A stretch of 64,000 nucleotides of DNA from an uncultured Corynebacterium sp. (GTDB lineage: Bacteria > Actinomycetota > Actinomycetes > Mycobacteriales > Mycobacteriaceae): positions 1-64,000 of the forward strand of contig NZ_CAMIGN010000002.1 of the NCBI RefSeq assembly GCF_946221935.1, given 5' to 3'. The notes under the pieces were generated by a model. The model was not told the origin of the DNA, made no database searches, and saw nothing but the letters and a program-made list of their open reading frames with translations. Position numbers and translations under genes: made by a program. Of the stretch, positions 40,473 through 47,966 are shown piece after piece. Every line of letters begins with the position of its first letter. Within the stretch, counting starts at the first letter, position 1.

Positions 40473-41939
40473 ATGGACGAAGGTTCTTTGAAGGAAATCG
40501 TCGCGAATCTACGCCTGGTAGGTTCAGACACTCAAGCTGTTGAGGTTAAGGGCAACGTCGGCAAGAGTATTCGTGAAACTCTGAGTGCCTTTGCTAATGC
40601 TGGTGGCGGTCTCATCATTGTCGGGCTTGACGAAAATGCTGGATTTGTTCCAGTAGACAAATTCGATGCTCTCAAAGCGCAGGATGCGCTAGAGACGCGC
40701 TGCAGGCAAGTGACGCCACCAGTGCGACCGCAAATATCGGTGCTTCCTTTTGAAGGAGGCCGTATCGTCGCGGCGGAACTGGAGGAATTCAGCCCCTTCG
40801 ACAAACCTTGCTACGTAACGGATCAAGGCCGATACGGAGGAAGCTACATTCGTACGGGGGAGGGGGATACCAAGCTTTCAAATTACGAAATCGACAAGCT
40901 TCTCGAAGAGCATACCCAGCCAAAATGGGACGAAAGGCCAGTTCCCGAGGCCACTGTAGAGGATCTAGATCCAGAGGTGCTCGGAGAATATCTGCAGGTG
41001 CAGCAGCGGCAGCGCCCCAAGACTTTCAAAGAAGGTCGTGAAGTAGCGCTAAGAAGGCTCAGAATCACCAAGGATGGGAGTGCGACCTTGGCTGCCTTGT
41101 TGGTCATGGGGGACTACCCTCAAGAGTTCTTCCCACGCTTGACTGTTACATTTGCGCTCTTTCCAGGGACAAGTAAAGGTAGCGTAACCACTGGTTTGAG
41201 GCTTCTCGACAGTGCAAGGCTGACGGGGACTATCCCCGAACTTGTTGACGCCGGTGTCGATATAGTCAAGCGGAATATGCGCACTGGGGCCATGATTAGT
41301 GAAAAGTTTCGGACCGATCTTCCTGACTATCCGCCAATTGCCGTACGTGAGGCTTTAGTGAACGCGCTGATGCACCGAGATTACTCGCCATCAGCTCAAG
41401 GGAGTCAGGTGCAGATCAATATGTTTATAGATCGGCTAGAGATTACAAGTCCAGGCGGCCTATATGGTGGTGTAACGGTTCGTCATTTGGGGGAACCCGG
41501 GGTTAGCTCCACTCGTAATCAACGGATTTCAAGTTTCTTGGAGGAAGTGTCCCTGCCGGGTGAAGGGAATCAGGCGGGGCACGTGGCGGAAAATCGTGGT
41601 ACGGGTATCGCAACGATTAATCAGTCCTTGGAAGACGCTCTTATGCCAAAACCTGAGTACATTAATCGGCTTGATAGTTTCACAATAATATTCCACCGTC
41701 GGCGGGTTGCTACCCAGGAGAGGTATACAACGGCGCGGGACCATGTTCTGGCAATTCTAAAAGAAGGGTCCTCTTCTTCGACTAGCGAAATTGTAGGGAA
41801 AACCCAGTTGAGCCGGACAGCTGTTCAAAAAGCAGTCAATGCTCTGATTGGTGAAGGTTTGGTAGAGCGCACGGAACCTGCGCGGAGCCCGAAGCAGCGT
41901 TATCGAATGCTCGAAGATCGGAAGAACCCTGGTAGATAG
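40473..41939 (+). CDS. Schlafen/AlbA_2-type putative ATP-dependent DNA-binding protein
   Basis: 488 residues from ATG 40473, with ggtggag 5-11 nt upstream. An AlbA_2 (Schlafen-type) domain lies at about 10-130 (EVKGNVGKSIRETLSAFANAGGGLIIVG). A GHKL/HATPase_c_4-like region follows at about 285-400 (VREALVNALMHRDYS, then LEITSPGGLYGG), and a C-terminal winged helix at about 420-470. Such proteins are called transcriptional regulators or divergent AAA/DNA-binding proteins and are often found in defence islands. Codon use is AT-richer than its neighbours, and it is bracketed by the 55-bp repeats, both signs of recent acquisition. The role is unproven. Confidence 0.88.
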   Translation: MDEGSLKEIVANLRLVGSDTQAVEVKGNVGKSIRETLSAFANAGGGLIIVGLDENAGFVPVDKFDALKAQDALETRCRQVTPPVRPQISVLPFEGGRIVAAELEEFSPFDKPCYVTDQGRYGGSYIRTGEGDTKLSNYEIDKLLEEHTQPKWDERPVPEATVEDLDPEVLGEYLQVQQRQRPKTFKEGREVALRRLRITKDGSATLAALLVMGDYPQEFFPRLTVTFALFPGTSKGSVTTGLRLLDSARLTGTIPELVDAGVDIVKRNMRTGAMISEKFRTDLPDYPPIAVREALVNALMHRDYSPSAQGSQVQINMFIDRLEITSPGGLYGGVTVRHLGEPGVSSTRNQRISSFLEEVSLPGEGNQAGHVAENRGTGIATINQSLEDALMPKPEYINRLDSFTIIFHRRRVATQERYTTARDHVLAILKEGSSSSTSEIVGKTQLSRTAVQKAVNALIGEGLVERTEPARSPKQRYRMLEDRKNPGR

Positions 41940-41982
41940 TGGAAAAGAGTGGAAAACTGCAGCTAGATGAGGGTGCAGCGAC

Positions 41983-42037
41983 AGCATAACACCTAGCTTC
42001 CCGCTTAACATCCCACAGTGTTATGTTAGGTGTGAAG
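41983..42037. repeat. 55-bp direct repeat, copy 2 (downstream of the Schlafen gene)
   Basis: The second copy starts 1,597 bp after the first. Its two differences both fall in the left arm of the internal inverted repeat (cacctaacat becomes cgcttaacat), so symmetry is reduced in this copy. It lies 150 bp upstream of the glfT2 start, where that gene's promoter should be. Confidence 0.9.
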
Positions 42038-42187
42038 TTATCAGCTGCTAAGCGTGCGCTCCTCGGCTAAGAGTCCAACTTGGGCTGAACTGGGGCTGTG
42101 TCGCGCAAGCCCTTGCGCCCGGCTTTCATGGATAATCGGATATATTCCAATGTCTTTAATTCCTATGCGGAGGTCTGTGTTCAGCGT

Positions 42188-44257
42188 ATGAACGCTCAGC
42201 CAGTGAAAGCCCAGTCCGATTCTCAGTTCGACGCCACCCGCTTGGCGCGCATCCTGCTGCCGAAGCGTGGCGAGCCCCGCAATGTGCGCTCGCTGTACAT
42301 CGTGGAGAACGAGGCCACCACCCCTGGCCGCGTCAACGCCGTTTCCCGTACCGAGGCGATTCTTCCCGCAGGCAGTGAGATTTCTTTCGAGACCTACTTC
42401 AACGCCTTCCCCGCCTCCTACTGGCGCCGCTGGTCCCAGCTGGACGAGGTCAAGCTTCGTATCGAGATCACCGGTGAGGCACGCGTAGACCTGTACCGCT
42501 CCAAGTACGACGGTTCCCGCATTGGTATCGAGGGAGCCCAGATCGAAACCGACGAAAACGGCCACGGTATCGCTGAGTTCACCATCTCCCTGGCTCCGTT
42601 CGAAGACGGCGGCTGGATCTGGTTCGACCTGACCTGTGAGAAGGAAACCCGCCTGCACTCAGCAGGTTGGTTCGCCACCGTCGAGGCCGGCGAGCAGACC
42701 TTCGAGGGCGAAACGCTGCCGGTCACCGAGCCAAGCGTCACCATCGGCATCCCGACCTTCAACCGTCCGACGGACGCTGTGGCTGCGCTGCACGCGCTGG
42801 CTTCCGACCCGGAGGTTGACGGTCGCATCGAGGCCATCATCATGCCCGACCAGGGCGACAAGCACCCCGCCGACGAGCCGGACTTCGACGAGGTTGCGGA
42901 GCACTTCGGCGACCGTCTGCGCATTGTCAGCCAGGGCAACCTCGGCGGCTCCGGTGGCTACTCCCGCATCATGTACGAGGCTCGCCACCCCGAGCGCGGC
43001 ACCACCAGCCCGTACATCCTGTACATGGACGACGACATCGCCATCGAGCCCGATAGCGTATTGCGTGCCCTGGCGGCCGCTCGCTACGCGAAGTCTCCGA
43101 TGCTGATCGGCGGCCAGATGCTGGACCTCCAGGAGCGCAGCTACCTGCACAGCATGGGCGAGGTCGTCCACCGCGACGTATTTATGTGGGGTGCCGCACC
43201 GCACACCCACTACACTCACGATTTTTACCGCCACCCGCTCCGCGACCTGGGCGATGGCACTGCCCACAATGCGGCAGGTCAGCCCATCGCGCCTGTGGCC
43301 CGGGACGTGATCAACAAGGGCTACGGCACCCCAAACAACGCGGAGAACTCCAAGGATCTGCACCGCCGCATCGACGTTGATTACAACGGCTGGTGGATGT
43401 GCCTGATCCCGCGCTTTGTCGCTGATCGTATTGGCCAGCCCCTGCCGCTCTTTATCAAGTGGGATGACGCCGAGTACGGCCTGCGCGCAAAGGACGCTGG
43501 CTTCCCCACGGCCTCCTGGCCGGGCATTGCAATTTGGCACATGGCCTGGGCAAACAAGGACGATGCTATCGACTGGCAGGCTTATTTCCACATCCGCAAT
43601 CGCCTGATCGTGGCAGCTATGCAGCTGGAGGGCTCCCCGCGTGGCCTGCTGACTTCCCTGGCCAAGGCTGCAGCCAAGCACCTGCTGTGCCTGGAATACT
43701 CCACCGTCGCCCTGCATATTGAGGCGATGAAGGACTTCCTGGCCGGCCCGGATCAGCTTTTCGACATTCTGGATACCTCCCTGCCGCGCATCGCGAAGCT
43801 GCGCAAGAACTACTCCGACGCAGTCGTCGTTCCCTCCGCCACGGAGCTGCCCCCAGCAACGGGCGGCCCGGCGGACCTGACGCGCATTCCGCTGAGCAAG
43901 AAGGCGAAAATCGTCACGCTCGCCAAGGGGCTGTTGAACAACGCCAAGCCTGCCGATGCCCGTCACCACCACGCACCGCAGGTGAACCTCCCCCCTGTCG
44001 AGGCTCGTTGGTTCAGCCTTTCCCGCATCGACGGCGCGACCGTGACCACTGCTGATGGCAAGGGCGTGTTCTACCGCAAGCGTGACCGCGGTCAGATGTT
44101 GGCACTGGTCAAGGAGTTTGCGCGCCTGGAAAAGCAGGTTTATAACCGCTTTGACGAGCTACGCAATGCTTATCGTGCGGCCCACCCGCACCTGACCAGC
44201 CAAGAGGGCTGGGCGCAGATCTTCGAGCCCGAGCCCGCTGCCACCGAGCAAGCCTAA
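42188..44257 (+). CDS. glfT2: Galactofuranosyltransferase GlfT2
   Basis: 689 residues from ATG 42188, chosen because a ggagg lies upstream; the frame is open to 42098. It polymerises the arabinogalactan galactan from UDP-galactofuranose with alternating linkages. An N-terminal beta-sandwich domain (about 30-190) precedes the GT-A domain, which carries the metal motif MDDD (281-283), the catalytic WDDAE (425-429) and HMAWANKDDAIDWQAYFHIRN. The C-terminal helical part is for oligomerisation. It opens the envelope operon glfT2-PAP2-ubiA. Confidence 0.96.
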   Translation: MNAQPVKAQSDSQFDATRLARILLPKRGEPRNVRSLYIVENEATTPGRVNAVSRTEAILPAGSEISFETYFNAFPASYWRRWSQLDEVKLRIEITGEARVDLYRSKYDGSRIGIEGAQIETDENGHGIAEFTISLAPFEDGGWIWFDLTCEKETRLHSAGWFATVEAGEQTFEGETLPVTEPSVTIGIPTFNRPTDAVAALHALASDPEVDGRIEAIIMPDQGDKHPADEPDFDEVAEHFGDRLRIVSQGNLGGSGGYSRIMYEARHPERGTTSPYILYMDDDIAIEPDSVLRALAAARYAKSPMLIGGQMLDLQERSYLHSMGEVVHRDVFMWGAAPHTHYTHDFYRHPLRDLGDGTAHNAAGQPIAPVARDVINKGYGTPNNAENSKDLHRRIDVDYNGWWMCLIPRFVADRIGQPLPLFIKWDDAEYGLRAKDAGFPTASWPGIAIWHMAWANKDDAIDWQAYFHIRNRLIVAAMQLEGSPRGLLTSLAKAAAKHLLCLEYSTVALHIEAMKDFLAGPDQLFDILDTSLPRIAKLRKNYSDAVVVPSATELPPATGGPADLTRIPLSKKAKIVTLAKGLLNNAKPADARHHHAPQVNLPPVEARWFSLSRIDGATVTTADGKGVFYRKRDRGQMLALVKEFARLEKQVYNRFDELRNAYRAAHPHLTSQEGWAQIFEPEPAATEQA

Positions 44258-44326
44258 GCAGGCCCGACCAACCCAAACTCGAATAACCCAACCCCCGCGA
44301 CAAAAGCTAAGGACATCGCAAAGACA

Positions 44327-44929
44327 ATGAGCTCCACACGCGTAAGCGGCGACCCACTGGGCGAATCCGAACTCCTGGTTGCGCTGCAGAAGCAGCTGAC
44401 TGATAAGCCGGGAGTTCTCCCAGTCGCCCGGGGGATGAGCCATTTCGGCGAGCACGCCCTCGGCTGGATGGGCACCGCTGCCCTGGGGTACAGCCTGGCC
44501 ACTGTCCGAAACAAGCCCGCCGATGGCCCGGAACGCCGCGGCTGGCTGACCATGGGGGTCAGCGCCTTTATTGCCCATGCGGCAAGCGTGGTGCTCAAGC
44601 GCATCGTCCGCCGTCCACGCCCGCATGATCCGCGGATTAAGATCGGCGTCGGAACACCCTCGAAGTTGAGCTTCCCCTCGTCGCACGCGACCAGCTCCAC
44701 CGCGGCCTTCGTGGCCTTCGCCCAGTCGGCGAACAACCGCACAGGGGTGCTACCTCTGGCTGGTATCCCAGCGATGGCGCTGTCCCGCATGGTGTTGGGC
44801 GTACACTATCCCTCTGACGTAGCTCTCGGAAGTTGCATCGGTGCTGCCACGGCCATTGCCGTGCGCAGGGTTGTCGATGGGGGACGTGGGGGCGTCACAA
44901 AGAAGAACAGTGAGGAGAAAAGCCAGTGA
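44327..44929 (+). CDS. PAP2-family phosphatase of decaprenylphosphoryl-ribose synthesis
   Basis: 200 residues. The PAP2 signature is complete: KRIVRRPRP, the PSSH motif SFPSSHATSS, and SRMVLGVHYPSD. By position, between glfT2 and ubiA, it matches the mycobacterial Rv3807c family, proposed to dephosphorylate decaprenylphosphoryl-5-phosphoribose, the arabinan donor precursor. Membrane-bound with several hydrophobic segments. It overlaps ubiA by 4 bp (GTGA). Confidence 0.92.
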   Translation: MSSTRVSGDPLGESELLVALQKQLTDKPGVLPVARGMSHFGEHALGWMGTAALGYSLATVRNKPADGPERRGWLTMGVSAFIAHAASVVLKRIVRRPRPHDPRIKIGVGTPSKLSFPSSHATSSTAAFVAFAQSANNRTGVLPLAGIPAMALSRMVLGVHYPSDVALGSCIGAATAIAVRRVVDGGRGGVTKKNSEEKSQ

Positions 44930-45954
44930 GCGAACAGCGTAGCGAAGGCCGACCAGAGCCGCTGATCGGCGCGGAGCCGCACACGTCCGGGCTGGAAGAT
45001 CCGAACCAGGCGACCAGCACCGCCACCGACACGAAGAAGTTGCGCCCGCCGCGCAACCTGCCGGAGGCGATGATTAAAGCTCTGCGCCCGAAGCAGTGGG
45101 TGAAGAACGTCCTGGTGATCGCGGCTCCTGCAGCTGCCGGTGGCGACATGCTCTTCCACACCCGCGTTCTGCTGGATGTGCTGATCGCCTTTGTGGCCTT
45201 CTGCCTGGCGGCCAGCTCCATCTACCTGATCAACGATGCCCGCGACGTGGAGGCAGACCGCGCGCACCCGACCAAGCGCTTCCGCCCGATCGCGGCAGGC
45301 GTGCTGCCGGTGGGGTTGGCGTATGCGATGTCAGTGGTGCTGATCATCGCGGCGATTGGTGGCTCGCTGCTGGCATCGTCGGGTACGAACCTGGCGATCG
45401 TGGTGTCTGTGTATATTTCGCTGCAGCTGGGTTATTGCTTCGGCTGGAAGCATCAGCCGGTGATCGATATTGCGCTGGTGAGCTCCGGTTTTATGCTGCG
45501 TGCAATGGCTGGTGGCGTGGCAGCGGCGATTCTGCTGTCGCAGTGGTTCCTGCTGGTCGCGGCGTTTGGTTCCCTGTTCATGGCTGCGGGTAAGCGCTAT
45601 GCGGAGCTGAAGCTTTCTCTGCGTTCGGGCGCGAAGATCCGTAAGTCGCTGGAGAGCTATACCCCGACCTACCTGCGCTTTGTGTGGACTTTGGCTGCGA
45701 CCGCTGTGGTGCTGAGCTACGCGCTATGGGGCTTTGGCCTGGCACAGACGGTGGAGTCTGGCGTGGCGGCCGTGTGGTACCAGGTCTCGATGGTGCCGTT
45801 TACGATTGCGATTCTGCGCTACGCGGCTGATGTTGACCGCGGTGAGGGTGGCGCGCCGGATGAGATCGCTCTGGAGGATCGCACTTTGCAGCTGCTGGCA
45901 CTGGCATGGCTGTTCTGCGTGGCGATGGCGGTGTACATCGTGCCGCTGTTCTAG
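44926..45954 (+). CDS. ubiA: Decaprenyl-phosphate phosphoribosyltransferase (UbiA family)
   Basis: 342 residues. It transfers phosphoribose from PRPP to decaprenyl phosphate, the first committed step to the arabinan donor DPA. The NDxxDxxxD metal motif is NDARDVEAD (103-111), followed by RFRPIAAG. About nine transmembrane helices follow a hydrophilic N-terminal 45 residues. Its GTG start is coupled to the PAP2 gene. In related genomes aftB follows; here a 303-bp gap follows instead. Confidence 0.95.
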   Translation: MSEQRSEGRPEPLIGAEPHTSGLEDPNQATSTATDTKKLRPPRNLPEAMIKALRPKQWVKNVLVIAAPAAAGGDMLFHTRVLLDVLIAFVAFCLAASSIYLINDARDVEADRAHPTKRFRPIAAGVLPVGLAYAMSVVLIIAAIGGSLLASSGTNLAIVVSVYISLQLGYCFGWKHQPVIDIALVSSGFMLRAMAGGVAAAILLSQWFLLVAAFGSLFMAAGKRYAELKLSLRSGAKIRKSLESYTPTYLRFVWTLAATAVVLSYALWGFGLAQTVESGVAAVWYQVSMVPFTIAILRYAADVDRGEGGAPDEIALEDRTLQLLALAWLFCVAMAVYIVPLF

Positions 45955-46257
45955 GTACTTCTTTAGGTTTTTTGACGCCGACTTGTCCGCCGTGGGCAGT
46001 CGGCGTTTAACACATTCAGGGGTAAAATTCGGTGACATCCTGCGGCAGATGTGCTCTGTGTGACTCAGGAGCATGGGGGAGAAGGGGGAGAAAAAGAGAT
46101 TCGGAAGATGTAGCGCTTTGGGGGCGGGAATCGATTATTACTTTGAGGGAGAACGTAAAGATTTGGTAACGTACACCCATCTTAGGTTTCGGGGTCGCCC
46201 TCTGACCCCGTGATTTTTTCGTTTCAAGACTGTTGTTTCGCGACTGTTTAGGACTAC
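45955..46257. other. 303-bp gap after ubiA: terminator, no aftB, and mycolyltransferase leader
   Basis: No ORF of GT-C type is present. The left part holds a stem of nine perfect base pairs (acgccgact / agtcggcgt, 45975-45983 and 45998-46006), a probable terminator for ubiA. The right part is the leader of the mycolyltransferase gene with another hairpin (separate entry). In corynebacteria and mycobacteria this position usually carries the arabinofuranosyltransferase gene aftB. Confidence 0.7.
46190..46221 (+). terminator. Terminator-like hairpin in the mycolyltransferase leader
   Basis: A perfect 7-bp GC-rich stem (cggggtc 46190-46196, gaccccg 46204-46210) with a 7-nt loop is followed by tgattttttc, all within 70 bp upstream of the ATG at 46258. 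It may be an attenuator, a terminator for a transcript from upstream, or an RNA-stabilising element; sequence alone cannot decide. Confidence 0.65.
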
Positions 46258-47271
46258 ATGAACACGACTATGAAGACTAAGGGTCTGGGAGCCAAGCTCA
46301 CCGCCTTCCTGGTTGCAGTTGCCACTGCGCTGGGTATGGCAGTGGTCACAGCTCCTTCGGCTGCAGCTGATAACCGTGGCTACCTGCGTCCGGGCTGCCA
46401 CTGGAGCAAGCACAAGTACTACCTGCAGAACTGCTGGGTTTACTCCCCGGCAATGGGCCAGAAGATCCAGGTGCAGATCAAGCCTGCTTCCCGTGGTGGT
46501 AGCGCTGGCGTCTACATGCTGGATGGTCTGCGCGCACGCCAGGACTACAACGCATGGGTTTGGTCCGGTAATGCTGTAAAGAAGTTCGTCAACGACAACG
46601 TGACCCTGGTTATGCCGGTCGGTGGTCAGGCGCAGTTCTACACGGACTGGATGGGGCCGTACCGCGGTACTGGTGGCCCGAAGAAGCCGCGTTGGGAGAC
46701 CTTCCTGACTCGCGAGCTGCCGGGCTACCTGCAGCGCAACTTCGGCGTGAGCCCGACCCGCAACTCCATTGTTGGTCTGTCCATGGGCGGTACCGCTGCG
46801 ATGAACCTGGCGGCATGGCACCGTAATCAGTTCAAGCAGGCTACCTCCCTGTCTGGTTACCTGAACCCGACTTGGCCGGGTATGTACGCCGGAATCCAGT
46901 ACGCAATGAATGATGCTGCTAAGGGTGCCAACATCTGGGACATGTGGGGCAGCCCGGTTGATCCGCGCCGTTTCCGCAATGACCCGACGGTTCAGGCTGG
47001 TCGTTTCAGCGGTATGCCGCTGTACCTGGCTGCTTCCGGTGGTGTGCCGTCTCGTGGCGAGAAGTTCCTGGAGAACCCGCGGGGCGTTGCAGCAGGCATC
47101 GGCTTGGAGTGGATGGCACGTACGTCCACTGCGAAGTTTGAGATGGCTGCCCGTGCAGTTGGCGCACGCCCGGTCGTGAGCTACCCAATGACCGGCCTGC
47201 ACGCATGGCCTTACTGGGATGCGGAGCTGTCCAAGGCTCGCCCGCACATCCTGCGCGCACTGGGCGCATAG
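46258..47271 (+). CDS. Mycolyltransferase (antigen 85-like)
   Basis: 337 residues. The signal peptide (about 1-37) ends in PSAAA. The alpha/beta hydrolase esterase-D-like domain carries nucleophile Ser175 in GLSMGG and the C-terminal catalytic His in GLHAWPYW. It transfers mycolates from trehalose monomycolate to arabinogalactan or to another trehalose. Paralogue of the Cop1-type enzyme after it, but without LGFP repeats. This is the fbpA/cmt position of the conserved cluster. Confidence 0.95.
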   Translation: MNTTMKTKGLGAKLTAFLVAVATALGMAVVTAPSAAADNRGYLRPGCHWSKHKYYLQNCWVYSPAMGQKIQVQIKPASRGGSAGVYMLDGLRARQDYNAWVWSGNAVKKFVNDNVTLVMPVGGQAQFYTDWMGPYRGTGGPKKPRWETFLTRELPGYLQRNFGVSPTRNSIVGLSMGGTAAMNLAAWHRNQFKQATSLSGYLNPTWPGMYAGIQYAMNDAAKGANIWDMWGSPVDPRRFRNDPTVQAGRFSGMPLYLAASGGVPSRGEKFLENPRGVAAGIGLEWMARTSTAKFEMAARAVGARPVVSYPMTGLHAWPYWDAELSKARPHILRALGA

Positions 47272-47298
47272 CCTGGAGTTGCCTACGGGCGCTATTTA

Positions 47299-47357
47299 AA
47301 GCCGCCGCCTGAGGTGCTGACCTTTAAGGTCAGATGCCTTTGGGGGTGGCTTTTTTG
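47299..47357 (+). terminator. Terminator after the mycolyltransferase gene
   Basis: Outer arms aagcc and ggctt enclose an inner perfect palindrome ctgacctttaaggtcag (47317-47333), followed by ttttttg. It starts 28 bp after the stop codon at 47271. Confidence 0.8.
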
Positions 47358-47407
47358 TATGCCTGGGTTTGTATGTATGGGTGGGGTGTTGAGTGGGGTA
47401 AAAGGGG

Positions 47408-47534
47408 GAATGTCGCTAGAACGGGAAAGTGCTACACCTGCAAAGTGTGCATGCGATTGGCTCAACGTGCTGACCTGCGGTTTTATGGTGGTGAAAATGA
47501 TTGGCTGTAACAGATTCCCGTTTTAACGACATTC
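47408..47534. repeat. 127-bp element with 29-bp inverted termini
   Basis: The ends 47408-47436 and 47506-47534 are inverted repeats matching at 24 of 29 positions; the core is gaatgtcg-ta-aacgggaa. The interior is 69 bp without a convincing ORF. Both sides are flanked by ggg (47405-47407 and 47535-47537), a possible short target duplication. This has the form of a MITE or the remnant of an insertion sequence, but could also be a long RNA hairpin. Confidence 0.6.
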
Positions 47535-47620
47535 GGGTGCGGCGGATGCGTGGTGGCGTCAAAAGAAAGAATCACAAGAGCCACATAAGTAACAATGGCA
47601 ACATGCTAGGCTAACCCTAA

Positions 47621-47639
47621 AGTAAAACTTTAAATGTTC
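47621..47639. promoter_or_regulatory. Possible DtxR-type operator
   Basis: A 10-bp core taggctaacc at 47627-47636 equals the centre of the DtxR consensus (ttaggttaggctaacctaa). Outer positions match only partly; about 13 of 19 agree. It lies upstream of the Cop1-like gene and near a cgaaac-rich leader. DtxR control of this gene would be iron-dependent, but this is only a motif match. Confidence 0.3.
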
Positions 47640-47966
47640 CGCGTGTTGTCCATGTGAAAACGCTTTTGCTTGCCATAATTGCTCACGTGCTAGCAGCGAA
47701 ACTGTGGGTGCCAGCTACAAATCAAAAAGTAGAACCCCCACAGATCGCGATAGACGAAAACGTGAATAGAGAATGGCCACAAAAGCGATCGGTGAAGTCG
47801 AAGCAGGAGGGGAACCTGCTCCGGCCAACACTCGCTGAAAACAGCACTTCAAACCTCACACGGCTAATCACGGCCAACACAGGCTAGAAGTAGCGCTGAA
47901 GCGCGCCCGACCTAGCCAGACCACAATTCAACACACTCAAAAGAAGCAACAGAAAGAATAAAGACT

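Larger units (their letters stand above)
47272..47966. other. 695-bp intergenic region before the Cop1-like gene
   Basis: It holds the terminator, the 127-bp inverted-repeat element, the DtxR-like core and about 330 bp of leader after the last of these. A 77-codon frame at 47654-47887 starts with GTG and a hydrophobic stretch, but its lack of a ribosome site and its composition do not support a gene. The long leader suggests post-transcriptional control of the Cop1-like gene. Confidence 0.6.

Noticed and set aside
47654..47887. 77-codon frame before the Cop1-type gene
   Set aside because: It starts with GTG without a ribosome site, has a composition unlike neighbouring genes and ends in the leader of the next gene. 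It is probably leader sequence.
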